Below are positions 48,838 through 56,136 of a DNA stretch of 64,000 bases, piece after piece; within the stretch, counting starts at the first letter, position 1; every line of letters starts with the position of its first letter. The DNA comes from AC-32 sp963719275. Its GTDB lineage: Bacteria > Actinomycetota > Thermoleophilia > Gaiellales > Gaiellaceae. The notes beneath the pieces were generated by a model that had not been told where the DNA came from, did no database searches, and was given only the letters and a program-made list of their open reading frames with translations. The translations under genes were made by a program, and so were the position numbers. The DNA lies in assembly GCA_963719275.1 (NCBI GenBank), contig CAVRBT010000004.1:248001-312000 (forward strand). Reading direction: 5' to 3'.

Positions 48838-48846
48838 GTCCGCCCT

Positions 48847-49626
48847 GTGAGCCTCCTTGTCCGCACCTGGAACCTCTTTCACGGCAACACGAGCCCGCCG
48901 GAGCGCGCGGGCCATCTGGAGGAGATGGTGCACCTCGCCACCGAGGACGAGCCCGACGTGCTCTGCCTGCAGGAGGTGCCGGCGTGGGCGCTGCGCCACC
49001 TTGCCGACTGGAGCGGGATGCAGTCGTTCGGCGCCGTCGCGGCGCGGCCGCGGCTCGGGAGCGCCGAGCTCGGCCACATGATCACCGAACTGAACTACGG
49101 GCTCTTCCGCTCGGCCTTCACAGGGCAGGCCAACGCGATTCTCGTGCGCCCCAAGCTGCGCGTGCTCGAGACGGACTCGATCGTGCTCAACCCGCCGGCC
49201 GTTCGGCGACGGGTCGGCCGCGAGCTGCGCCTCGACCGGAGCAGGAGCCTGCGCTGGGCGAAGGAGCGTCGTGTCTGCCACGCCGTGCGTGCCGAGGAGC
49301 TGACGGTGGCGAACCTGCACGGGTCCGCCGTGCACGACTGGCGCGTTGCCGACGCCGAGCTGCTGCGGGCCGCGACGTTCGCGGACGCCTTCGCGGAGCC
49401 AGACGACGTGCTCGTGCTCGCGGGCGACTTCAACGTGATTCGCGAGCGTTCGTCGACCCTGACCGCGCTCGTCGGGTGGGGCTTCACGAAGCCGATCGCG
49501 TGGATCGACCAGGTGCTCGTGCGCGGCGCGACGTCCGGCCACGCGCACCGCTGGCCCGACGAGCGGCGCCGCGCTCACGGCAAGCTCCTGTCCGACCATG
49601 CGCCGGTGGAGGTGACGATCGAATGA
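48847..49626 (+). CDS. Endonuclease/exonuclease/phosphatase family protein
   Basis: 259 residues with the EEP fold: LVRTWNLFHGN (Asn), DVLCLQEVPAWAL (catalytic Glu), VANLHGSAVHDW, VLAGDFNVIRER (Asp/Asn), and LLSDHAPVEVTIE (Asp-His). These Mg-dependent enzymes cleave phosphodiesters; the target here could be DNA, RNA or a lipid/nucleotide. GTG start. The TGA overlaps the next ATG by four bases, so the aminotransferase gene is co-translated. Confidence 0.87.
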   Translation: MSLLVRTWNLFHGNTSPPERAGHLEEMVHLATEDEPDVLCLQEVPAWALRHLADWSGMQSFGAVAARPRLGSAELGHMITELNYGLFRSAFTGQANAILVRPKLRVLETDSIVLNPPAVRRRVGRELRLDRSRSLRWAKERRVCHAVRAEELTVANLHGSAVHDWRVADAELLRAATFADAFAEPDDVLVLAGDFNVIRERSSTLTALVGWGFTKPIAWIDQVLVRGATSGHAHRWPDERRRAHGKLLSDHAPVEVTIE

Positions 49627-50699
49627 CGTTCGAAGAGGCCAGGGCGCAATTCCCCGTGTTCGAGCGCCTGGCGTACCTGAACGCGGGCACGAACGGTCCG
49701 CTTTCCAGTGCGACTGGCGTGGCGATGCTCAGGCAGGAGCGTTCGGACGTCGACAGCGGCCGGGGTGGACCGGCCTACTTCGAGCGGGCGCTCGAGCTCC
49801 GCGACCGGGTGCGCGCGAAGCTCGCCGCGGCCGTGGGCGTGCCCGCCGAGTTGCTCTCGCTCTCGACCTCGACCACGAACGGCTGCAACATCGTCCTCGC
49901 CGGCCTCGGGCTTGGGCCGGAGGACGAGGTGCTGACCACCGACGGCGAGCACTTCGGCCTCCTCGGCGCGCTCGCCGCATCACGCGCCCAGGTGCGCGTT
50001 GCAAACGTGCGTGAGCTGCCGCACGAGGCGTCGCTTGGCGTGTTGCTCGACGCCGTCACACCACGTACCCGCCTGCTCGCCCTCTCCCACGTGTGCTGGG
50101 TGACCGGCAACCGTTTCCCGGTCGAGGAGCTCAGGCGCGAGAGCGGCCTGCCGGTGCTCGTCGACGGCGCACAGTCGGTCGGCGCGATCCCGGTCGACGC
50201 CACGGCTGTCGACTACTACGCGTTCTCGTGCCAGAAATGGCTCTGCGGGCCTGACGCAACGGGTGGCCTCGTCGTCACCGACCCGGACGCGCTGCCGGTC
50301 ACGGCGCCGAGCTACCTCTCGCAGCAGGGCTACGAGCCGACCGGCGCCTTTACGCCGCGCGACGGCGCGGCGCGCTTCGACTCGAACTGGACGCCTGTGC
50401 CCTCGCTCGCCGGGCTCGACACGGCGCTCGACCTCGCGCCCGAGTGGCGCTTCGAGCGGGCAGCTCAGGCCGCCCACCGCTGTCGCGAGCTGCTGGCCGG
50501 GCGTTTCGACATCGTGACGCACCCCGGCCAGGGCACGCTGGTGACGTTCCGGGTGGAGGGCGACACGGCCGAGCTCGTACGCCGGGTCTTTGACGAGGGT
50601 GTCGTGGTCCGCGACATCCCCGGGCTAGGCTGGATCCGCGTCTCGTGCGGCTGGTGGACGAGCGACGAGGACCTCGAGCGCCTCGTCGCGGCGCTCTAG
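49623..50699 (+). CDS. Class V aminotransferase (cysteine desulfurase/isopenicillin N epimerase-like)
   Basis: 358 residues of a fold-type I PLP enzyme: FERLAYLNAGTNGPLSSATG, LSTSTTNGCNIVLAGLGLG, SHVCWVTGNRFPVEEL, VLVDGAQSVGAIPVD, and the Schiff-base Lys in YYAFSCQKWLCGPDATGG. No conserved C-terminal Cys loop of true NifS/IscS is evident, so it is more likely an aminotransferase/lyase of the isopenicillin-N-epimerase or SufS-like branch. ATG overlaps the nuclease stop; the stop shares CTAG with the convergent HD gene. Confidence 0.85.
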   Translation: MTFEEARAQFPVFERLAYLNAGTNGPLSSATGVAMLRQERSDVDSGRGGPAYFERALELRDRVRAKLAAAVGVPAELLSLSTSTTNGCNIVLAGLGLGPEDEVLTTDGEHFGLLGALAASRAQVRVANVRELPHEASLGVLLDAVTPRTRLLALSHVCWVTGNRFPVEELRRESGLPVLVDGAQSVGAIPVDATAVDYYAFSCQKWLCGPDATGGLVVTDPDALPVTAPSYLSQQGYEPTGAFTPRDGAARFDSNWTPVPSLAGLDTALDLAPEWRFERAAQAAHRCRELLAGRFDIVTHPGQGTLVTFRVEGDTAELVRRVFDEGVVVRDIPGLGWIRVSCGWWTSDEDLERLVAAL

Positions 50700-51259
50700 C
50701 TCGTGCGCAGACCGAGCTCGGCCGAGATCGGACGCATCGCCCCGACGACGAACCGGATGTGGTCGTCGAGGTCGACGCCGAGCTCCTCGGCGCCCTGGTA
50801 GACGTCCTGCCGGTTGACCCCGGCGGCGAACGACGGCTGCTTCAGCTTCTTCTTCACGGACTTCGGCTCGAGGGTCTGGATCCCGTCGGGCCGCACGAGG
50901 CCGCAGGCGTGCACGAAGCCGGCGAGCTCGTCGCAGGCGAACAGCGTCTTCTTGAGCGGCGTGTCGCGCGGCAGCTCCAGGTGGGACGCGTGGGAGAGGA
51001 CACCGTCGACGATCTCGTCCGGCCAGCCCTCCTCGCGCAGGATCGGCGCGCCGTCCTGGGGGTGCTTGTCGAGCGTCGGGTGCATCTCGTAGTCGAAGTC
51101 GTGCAGCAGCGCTGTCGCCCGCCAGAGCTCCTCGTCCTCGCCGAACTTCTGCGCGTAGGCGCCGACGGCGGCCTCCACGGCGAGCGCGTGGCGCAGCAGC
51201 GCCTCGCTCTTCGTGTAGCGGTTCAGCGTCTCCCAGGCGGCGTCGCGGGTCGGTTCCAC
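50696..51259 (-). CDS. HD domain phosphohydrolase-like protein
   Basis: 187 residues: LLRHALAVEAAVGAYAQKFG (first His), WRATALLHDFDYEMHPT (HD motif), HPQDGAPILREEGWPDEIVD and VLSHASHLELP (further His). A metal-dependent phosphohydrolase fold. A conserved C-terminal part (LFACDELAGFVHACGLVRPD, EPKSVKKKLKQPSFAAGVNR) matches a family that I would call HDIG/HD-domain of unknown substrate. Convergent with the aminotransferase gene; its start faces a two-hairpin repeat. Confidence 0.82.
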   Translation of the reverse strand: MEPTRDAAWETLNRYTKSEALLRHALAVEAAVGAYAQKFGEDEELWRATALLHDFDYEMHPTLDKHPQDGAPILREEGWPDEIVDGVLSHASHLELPRDTPLKKTLFACDELAGFVHACGLVRPDGIQTLEPKSVKKKLKQPSFAAGVNRQDVYQGAEELGVDLDDHIRFVVGAMRPISAELGLRTS

Positions 51260-51267
51260 GGAAGGGC

Positions 51268-51321
51268 CTAGGCGTCGCTTGCGATGCCTAGTGTCAGGAT
51301 GGGCGGCTCAGCCGCGCATCC
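51268..51321 (+). repeat. Two-hairpin dispersed repeat before murA
   Basis: Hairpin A with extended arms (CTAGGCGTCGC-TT-GCGATGCCTAG, 51268-51291; shown as two arms) and a variant hairpin B (51297-51321, core GGCGGC-TCA-GCCGCG). It lies in the gap between the divergent HD gene and murA. Confidence 0.7.
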
Positions 51322-51370
51322 GTCTGCGCCGCTCAACCTAATCGGTTGCCGGTAGCCACCCACGCTGCCG

Positions 51371-51376
51371 TACGAT
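51371..51376 (+). promoter_or_regulatory. Probable -10 of murA
   Basis: TACGAT ends 11 bases before the ATG; TTGCCG upstream could be a -35 at a 19-base spacing. Confidence 0.4.
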
Positions 51377-51387
51377 AGCCCCTCGGC

Positions 51388-52698
51388 ATGGCCCAGACTG
51401 CCGTCACAGACGTGCTCTCGGAGTCCTTCGTGATCCACGGCGGACAGCGCCTCAGCGGACGGATCAGAGCCGCCGGCAACAAAAACGCAGCGCTGCCGAA
51501 CCTCGCCGCGTGCCTGCTCACGAGTGAGCCCGTGGTGCTGCACAACGTGCCGCGGATCCGCGACGTCGAGACGATGATGGCGCTGATCGCGGGCCTTGGA
51601 GCCGAGGCGGAGTGGGTCGGCGAGAACGAGGTGCGCGTCCACGCGGCAGACGTCTCGTCGTACGAGCTCGACGCCGAGCTGTCGAGTCGCATCCGCGCGT
51701 CGTTCCTGCTGGCCGGCCCGCTGCTTGCGCGGCTCGGCCGGGCGAGCGTGCCGCCACCGGGCGGCGACGTGATCGGGCGGCGGCGTCTCGACCCACACAT
51801 CCATGCTTTCGCCGAGCTGGGCGCGGAGATCGACATCGGCGCGCGCTTCGAGCTGCGCACCGACGGCCTCCGCGGCCGGCACATCTTCCTCGACGAGGCG
51901 AGCGTGATGGCCACCGAGAACGCGGTCATGGCGGCCGCGCTCACCCCGGGCGAGACGGTCATCGGCAACGCCGCCTGCGAGCCGCACATCCAGGATCTCT
52001 GCCGCTTCCTGGTGTCGCTCGGCGCGCGGATCGAGGGGATCGAGTCGAACGTTCTGCGCATCCACGGAGTCGAGCGCCTCGGCGGAGGCGAGTGGCGGAT
52101 CTGCCCCGAGCACATCGAGGTCGGGAGCTTCATCGGCCTCGCGGCCGTCACCGGCGGCGACATCACCATCGACGACGCGGAGCCGAAGGACCTCGGCGCG
52201 ATCCTGCCGACGCTGGAGCGGCTCGGCGTCCACGTCGAGGTCGACGGCAGGACGCTGCGGGTGCCGCCCGACCAGGAGCTCGTGGTCCGCGACGACCTCG
52301 GCGGCCAGATCCCGAAGGTGGAGGACGGGCCGTGGCCTGCGTTCCCGGCCGATCTGACGTCGATCGCGGTGACCATCGCCACGCAGGCGCGGGGGACGGT
52401 GTTGATCTTCGAGAAGATGTTCGAGAGCCGCCTCTTCTTCGTCGACAAGCTCGTCTCGATGGGCGCGAGGATCATCCTCTGCGATCCGCACCGCGCGGTC
52501 GTCACCGGGCCCGCGAGGCTCTACGCGCAGCAGATGTCGAGCCCCGACATCCGCGCTGGGATGGCGATGCTGCTTGCCGCGCTGTGCGCCGACGGAACCT
52601 CGACGATCGGGAACATCGGCGAGATCGACCGCGGCTACGAGCGCATCGACGAGCGGCTGCGCTCGATCGGCGCCCACATCGAGCGCGTAGAGGGCTGA
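51388..52698 (+). CDS. murA: UDP-N-acetylglucosamine 1-carboxyvinyltransferase MurA (Asp variant)
   Basis: First committed step of peptidoglycan synthesis. 436 residues: RLSGRIRAAGNKNAALPNLA, PRIRDVETM, SRIRASFLLAGPLLARLG, TENAVMAAALTPGET and SSPDIRAGMAML. The position of the fosfomycin-targeted Cys in GGCxIG is Asp here (PGGDVIG, Asp at about residue 127, codon 51766-51768), as in mycobacterial MurA, which makes the enzyme insensitive to fosfomycin. Stop TGA overlaps the next ATG (TGATG). Confidence 0.97.
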   Translation: MAQTAVTDVLSESFVIHGGQRLSGRIRAAGNKNAALPNLAACLLTSEPVVLHNVPRIRDVETMMALIAGLGAEAEWVGENEVRVHAADVSSYELDAELSSRIRASFLLAGPLLARLGRASVPPPGGDVIGRRRLDPHIHAFAELGAEIDIGARFELRTDGLRGRHIFLDEASVMATENAVMAAALTPGETVIGNAACEPHIQDLCRFLVSLGARIEGIESNVLRIHGVERLGGGEWRICPEHIEVGSFIGLAAVTGGDITIDDAEPKDLGAILPTLERLGVHVEVDGRTLRVPPDQELVVRDDLGGQIPKVEDGPWPAFPADLTSIAVTIATQARGTVLIFEKMFESRLFFVDKLVSMGARIILCDPHRAVVTGPARLYAQQMSSPDIRAGMAMLLAALCADGTSTIGNIGEIDRGYERIDERLRSIGAHIERVEG

Positions 52699-53240
52699 TG
52701 GCGCCAAATCTCGGCCGGGCCGACGAGGCGGGGAGGCTGCACGCGCGGGTCGACGTCGCCGGGAGCGGCGAAGCGAGCGTCGCCACCGGCGTCCCGGTGC
52801 TCGACCACCTGCTGTCGCTGCTCGCGCAGTACGCGTCGTTCGACCTCGCGCTCGAGGTCGCGCCCGGAGACGCTGAGGCCGAGGTCGAGGCCGCGGGGCG
52901 GGCGCTCGGGCAGGCGCTCGCGGGCGCGCTCGACGTCGAGGGGTTCAGACGGCACGGCTCGGCGGTCGTGCCCGCCGACGAGGCGCTGGCGCACGTCGTC
53001 CTGGAGGTCTCCGGCCGGCCGCTCGTGATCTCGAACGTCGACCTCAGCGACGCCCGCGTGGCGGGCATGGGGCGCGACATCGTCGCGACCTTCCTGCACG
53101 AGCTCGCCGAGGGCGCCGGGCTGACGCTGCACGTTCGCCTGATCGAAGGGTCGGAGCCGGACCACGTGCTCGAGGCGATCTTCAAGGCGCTGGGCGTCGC
53201 CCTTGCGCAAAGCTGCCGCAAGCGGCGAAGGGAGGAGTGA
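52698..53240 (+). CDS. HisB (imidazoleglycerol-phosphate dehydratase)-like protein lacking metal ligands
   Basis: 180 residues aligning with HisB throughout: ATGVPVLDHLLSLLAQYASF, PADEALAHVVLEVSGRPLV, RDIVATFLHELAEGAGLTLH, and EPDHVLEAIFKALGVALAQS. But the Mn-binding HHTVED motif is replaced by a shorter EVEAAG, and the second HHxxEA keeps only one His (DHVLEA). Asp36-His37 remain. There are no other his genes nearby; neighbours are murA and ridA in a tight, coupled unit. It is unlikely to be the histidine-pathway dehydratase and may be a repurposed or structural paralogue. Function unknown. Confidence 0.82.
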   Translation: MAPNLGRADEAGRLHARVDVAGSGEASVATGVPVLDHLLSLLAQYASFDLALEVAPGDAEAEVEAAGRALGQALAGALDVEGFRRHGSAVVPADEALAHVVLEVSGRPLVISNVDLSDARVAGMGRDIVATFLHELAEGAGLTLHVRLIEGSEPDHVLEAIFKALGVALAQSCRKRRREE

Positions 53241-53629
53241 TGGCCGACAAGTCCGTCGTCCGGACAGAGGAGGCGCCCGCGCCGTTCCAGGGCGCGCCCT
53301 ACTCGCAGGCGATCAGCGCAGGGGGGCTCGTGTTCGTCTCGGGGCAGCTGTCGCTGCGGCCCGACCACGCGGAGATCGTCGGCGACACGATCGCGGAGCA
53401 GACCGAGCAGGTCTTCGCCAACCTGCGGGCGATCCTCGAGGCCGCCGGGAGCAGTCTCGACCGGCTGGTGAAGACGACGGTCTACCTCGCCGACCTGGGC
53501 GACTTCGCCGGGATGAACGAGGTCTACGCGCGCCACGTCGGCGACGCGCCGCCGGCGCGCGCGACGATCGAAGTCGCGGCGCTGCCCTCCGGCGCGAAGG
53601 TCGAGATCGAGGCGATCGCAACGGTCTGA
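53240..53629 (+). CDS. ridA: RidA family reactive-intermediate deaminase
   Basis: 129 residues of the RidA/YjgF family: APAPFQGAPYSQAISAGGLVFVSGQ, NLRAILEAAGSSLDRLVKTTVYL, ADLGDFAGMNEVYARHV and the Arg/Glu active-site region PPARATIEVAALPSGAKVEIEAIA. RidA deaminates reactive enamines/imines formed by PLP enzymes. ATG at 53240 after GGAGG; GTG 53237 is also possible. Translationally coupled to the HisB-like gene. Confidence 0.92.
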   Translation: MADKSVVRTEEAPAPFQGAPYSQAISAGGLVFVSGQLSLRPDHAEIVGDTIAEQTEQVFANLRAILEAAGSSLDRLVKTTVYLADLGDFAGMNEVYARHVGDAPPARATIEVAALPSGAKVEIEAIATV

Positions 53630-53642
53630 GCAGGAGGCGGTG

Positions 53643-53683
53643 GCGGCCGTGGCGGCAATCAGGTGCGTCGCCGCCGCGGCCGC
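53643..53683. terminator. Terminator-like hairpin between ridA and a secreted-protein gene
   Basis: GCGGCCGTGGCGGC and GCCGCCGCGGCCGC pair with one G-T mismatch across a 13-base loop in the convergent gap. Confidence 0.55.
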
Positions 53684-53709
53684 TTGCGGCTCAACAGACC
53701 TGGCCGTCG

Positions 53710-53964
53710 CTAGGGACGATCCTCAGAGGGGTCGCTCAGGCGTTGCAACCTCCAGAACGGGATCGTCTTGACCTTACCGGTCTGCGGGTCGCGAACCCAG
53801 AACCTGTGACCACACATCCCGTACCCCCTTCCAGGCAAAACCACCACGGTCTGCGGGCAGGCGATCAGAGCGCGAGCCGGTCGCGCACGCACTCGCTGTC
53901 CGACGGCGCTTGCCGGGGCTGAGAGCGCAGCGATGAGGGCTCCGATGGTGACGAGCTTGTACAT
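53710..53964 (-). CDS. Small secreted protein
   Basis: 84 residues: a signal peptide (MYKLVTIGALIAALSAPASA, cleavage after ASA) followed by an Arg-rich segment and two Cys (LIACPQT, GMCGHRFWV) that could form a disulfide. A strong Shine-Dalgarno (AAAGGAGG) precedes the ATG. No family recognised. It lies next to another short gene on the same strand. Confidence 0.65.
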   Translation of the reverse strand: MYKLVTIGALIAALSAPASAVGQRVRARPARALIACPQTVVVLPGRGYGMCGHRFWVRDPQTGKVKTIPFWRLQRLSDPSEDRP

Positions 53965-53988
53965 GGTTCGCCTCCTTTCACTCCGCTT

Positions 53989-54210
53989 CTAGGTCGGCCC
54001 GATCGAGGTATCGCGGGCAGAGATGCGAGGCTCCGGCTCCTCGGTGTTGCGGTAGCGCGCCGCGCGGCGCAGGAGCTCGCTGATGCCGCTCCGACCGGCG
54101 TAACCGGCCTCGTTCGCCGTGAGAGGGCGGCTGCGGCGCATGTCGTCTGCCAGCCGTTCTGCGTGCTCGCGCGCAAACAGGCGCCTTGCCTCGTTGTCGT
54201 AGTTGAGCAT
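53989..54210 (-). CDS. Small helical protein of unknown function (73 aa)
   Basis: 73 residues, helical and charged: MLNYDNEARRLFAREHAERL, ADDMRRSRPLTANEAG, SGISELLRRAARYRNTEEPE. The AGGAGG ribosome site sits in an unusual A-rich leader (AAAGAAAAAGGAGGG). It diverges from the SARP-type regulator gene across the 11-base-periodic repeats, so it could be a target of that regulator. An upstream longer frame is antisense to the regulator gene and is not used. Confidence 0.6.
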   Translation of the reverse strand: MLNYDNEARRLFAREHAERLADDMRRSRPLTANEAGYAGRSGISELLRRAARYRNTEEPEPRISARDTSIGPT

Positions 54211-54263
54211 CGTTCTCCCTCCTTTTTCTTTTGGTTGCGACCGCCGTGATCGTTCGCTGAGGC

Positions 54264-54304
54264 GATTGAGCGGTGCTTGAATTGGGCTTGAACGACGCTT
54301 GACA
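54264..54304 (+). promoter_or_regulatory. Direct repeats at 11-base spacing upstream of the SARP-type regulator
   Basis: TTGA recurs at 54266, 54277, 54288 and 54299 (exactly 11 apart) within GATTGAGCGGT, GCTTGAATTGG, GCTTGAACGAC and GCTTGACACCT, plus a fifth at 54311. Three share GCTTGA. The last coincides with a consensus TTGACA -35. This is the layout of SARP binding sites. Confidence 0.75.
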
Positions 54305-54324
54305 CCTGAGTTGAGGTGGCTGGA

Positions 54325-56082
54325 ATGACCGCGCCGGAAGGCAAGAGAGAGTTCCGGATCCTCGGTCCCTTCGAGGCGCGCGAGAACGGGCGGGCGCTCG
54401 CGATCGGCGCGGGCAAGCAGCGGGCGCTGCTCGCCCTCCTTCTCCTCGACGCCGGGGACGTCGTCTCCACCGACCGCCTCATCGACGCGCTCTGGGGAGA
54501 GCGCCCGCCGGCGAGCGCGCTCAACAGCGTCCACATCTACGTCTCGCAGCTCCGCAAGGTGCTCGGCGAGGGGTGTCTGATCACGAGCGGACACGGCTAT
54601 CTGCTCGAGCTCGAACCCGAGCAGGTCGACCTCGGCCGCTTCGAGCGCCTGCTTGGCGAGGGCCGAGAGTTGCTCGCGAGGGGTGAGGCGAAGAGCGCGA
54701 GCGAGGTATTGCGGGAGGGCCTCGCGCTTTGGCGGGGCCCACCGCTTGCGGACCTTGCCTCGGAACCGTTCGTCCAGGGGGAGATCGCCCGCCTCGAGGA
54801 GCTTCGCCTGGCGGCCCTCGAGGAGCGGATCGAGGCCGACCTTGCCCTCGGCCGCCATGGTGAGCTTGTCCCCGAGCTCGAGGCGCTCGTGCGCGTAAAC
54901 CCGCTGCGCGAAGGTCTACGGGCCCAGCTGATGCTCGCCCTCTACCGCTCCGGCCGCCAGGCAGAGGCGCTGGAGACCTATCGGCAGGCCCGGGTGACGC
55001 TTGTGCAGGAGGTCGGCCTCGAGCCCGGCCGCAGGCTGCAGGAACTCGAGCGCGCGATCCTCAGCCAGGACCCGACGCTTGATCTGCCTTCACCCGCGGC
55101 CGAGGCCAGGCTGGCGCTCCCACGCGGGCGTCGCAAACGCGTTCTGCTCGTCTCCGCCGTCGTGCTCGTGATCGCGGCGGCGATCGCGGGCACCTTGGCC
55201 GCGATCACGGGAGGCTCGGGGCTCTCGTCCATCGGGCCGACGTCGCTCGGGGTGATCGACCCGAGGACGAACAAGCTCGTCGACGAGATTCAGCTCGGCT
55301 TCAAGTCGTCGCTGATCGCGGCCGGCGAGGGTCACGTCTGGGTTGCGGACCCGGGCGGAAGTACGCTCGTCAAGATCGATCCGCGGACGCACGACGTCGA
55401 CCGCTTCGGTGTGCAGGCGGAGGGGGTCCCGATCGGGCTCACCGTCGGCCACGGCGCCGTCTGGCTCTCGGTGCTGCGCGGAGCGGACAAGTTCGTGCTC
55501 GAGCTGGACCTCCAGTACGGCACGCTCAGCGCCAAGGAGATCCCCGTCGGAGGAGGCCTGACGCGCAGTGCCGACGCGATCTGGGCAACTGACGACGACA
55601 GCGGCAGCCTGTGGCGGATCGACCCGCGGAACGGGCAGTACTCGAGGCTCGCGGAGGGACTGAGCGCCTCCTCGACTGCGATCACTCCTGAGGCGGTCTG
55701 GGTCGCTGGCCTCTCGGGCCTGACGAAGATCGACGCTGTCACCGGGGTCGAACTCAACGAGCGCGAACCTGCGCCGCCGGGTGAGGTCGGCTCCGTCGCG
55801 GCGGGCCTCGGCGCCGTCTGGTTCACGTCGAGCGCTGCGAGGAGGCTCTGGCGGATCGATCCACGGTCCGTCGAGACGACACAGACGTTCCCCGTCGGCA
55901 AGGGCCCGAGCGCCGTCGCGGTAGGGGAGGGTGCGGTGTGGGTGGCGAACAGCGGCGACGGCTCGGTGACGCGGGTCGATCGGCAAAGGAAGGTCGAGAC
56001 GATCCGGACCGGGTCCACGCCTGCTGGAGTTGTGGCCGCGTACGGGAACGTCTGGGTCACGTCCGGCGAGCCGCGTTCCTGA
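54325..56082 (+). CDS. Membrane-anchored SARP/BTAD regulator with extracytoplasmic beta-propeller
   Basis: 585 residues. About 8-85: OmpR-type winged helix (GKQRALLALLLLDAGDVVST, SVHIYVSQLRKVLGE). About 95-240: BTAD helical domain (EVLREGLALWRGPPLADL, LMLALYRSGRQAEALETYRQ). About 271-295: one membrane helix (RVLLVSAVVLVIAAAIAGTL). About 310-585: YVTN/SMP-30-like propeller with repeated VWVADPGG, IWATDDDSG, VWFTSS, VWVANSGDG strands. The layout suggests a one-component sensor: outside propeller, inside DNA binding. Direct repeats upstream imply autoregulation. Start ATG 54325 with GAGG eight bases before it; GTG 54316 is possible. Confidence 0.85.
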   Translation: MTAPEGKREFRILGPFEARENGRALAIGAGKQRALLALLLLDAGDVVSTDRLIDALWGERPPASALNSVHIYVSQLRKVLGEGCLITSGHGYLLELEPEQVDLGRFERLLGEGRELLARGEAKSASEVLREGLALWRGPPLADLASEPFVQGEIARLEELRLAALEERIEADLALGRHGELVPELEALVRVNPLREGLRAQLMLALYRSGRQAEALETYRQARVTLVQEVGLEPGRRLQELERAILSQDPTLDLPSPAAEARLALPRGRRKRVLLVSAVVLVIAAAIAGTLAAITGGSGLSSIGPTSLGVIDPRTNKLVDEIQLGFKSSLIAAGEGHVWVADPGGSTLVKIDPRTHDVDRFGVQAEGVPIGLTVGHGAVWLSVLRGADKFVLELDLQYGTLSAKEIPVGGGLTRSADAIWATDDDSGSLWRIDPRNGQYSRLAEGLSASSTAITPEAVWVAGLSGLTKIDAVTGVELNEREPAPPGEVGSVAAGLGAVWFTSSAARRLWRIDPRSVETTQTFPVGKGPSAVAVGEGAVWVANSGDGSVTRVDRQRKVETIRTGSTPAGVVAAYGNVWVTSGEPRS

Positions 56083-56121
56083 GGCTCGCCGTCGCGATGT
56101 TCACCAGTGGGCGGAAAGGCT

Positions 56122-56127
56122 TACAAT
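56122..56127 (+). promoter_or_regulatory. -10 of the solute-binding protein gene
   Basis: TACAAT, with TTCACC 16 bases upstream as a possible -35; the chosen GTG start is nine bases downstream. Confidence 0.45.
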
Positions 56128-56136
56128 CGGCCTGAA

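Noticed and set aside
56083..56136. Frameshift joining the SARP-propeller protein with the solute-binding protein
   Set aside because: The propeller protein ends naturally after a complete blade, and the next gene has its own -10 and signal-like N-terminus, so two genes are more likely.
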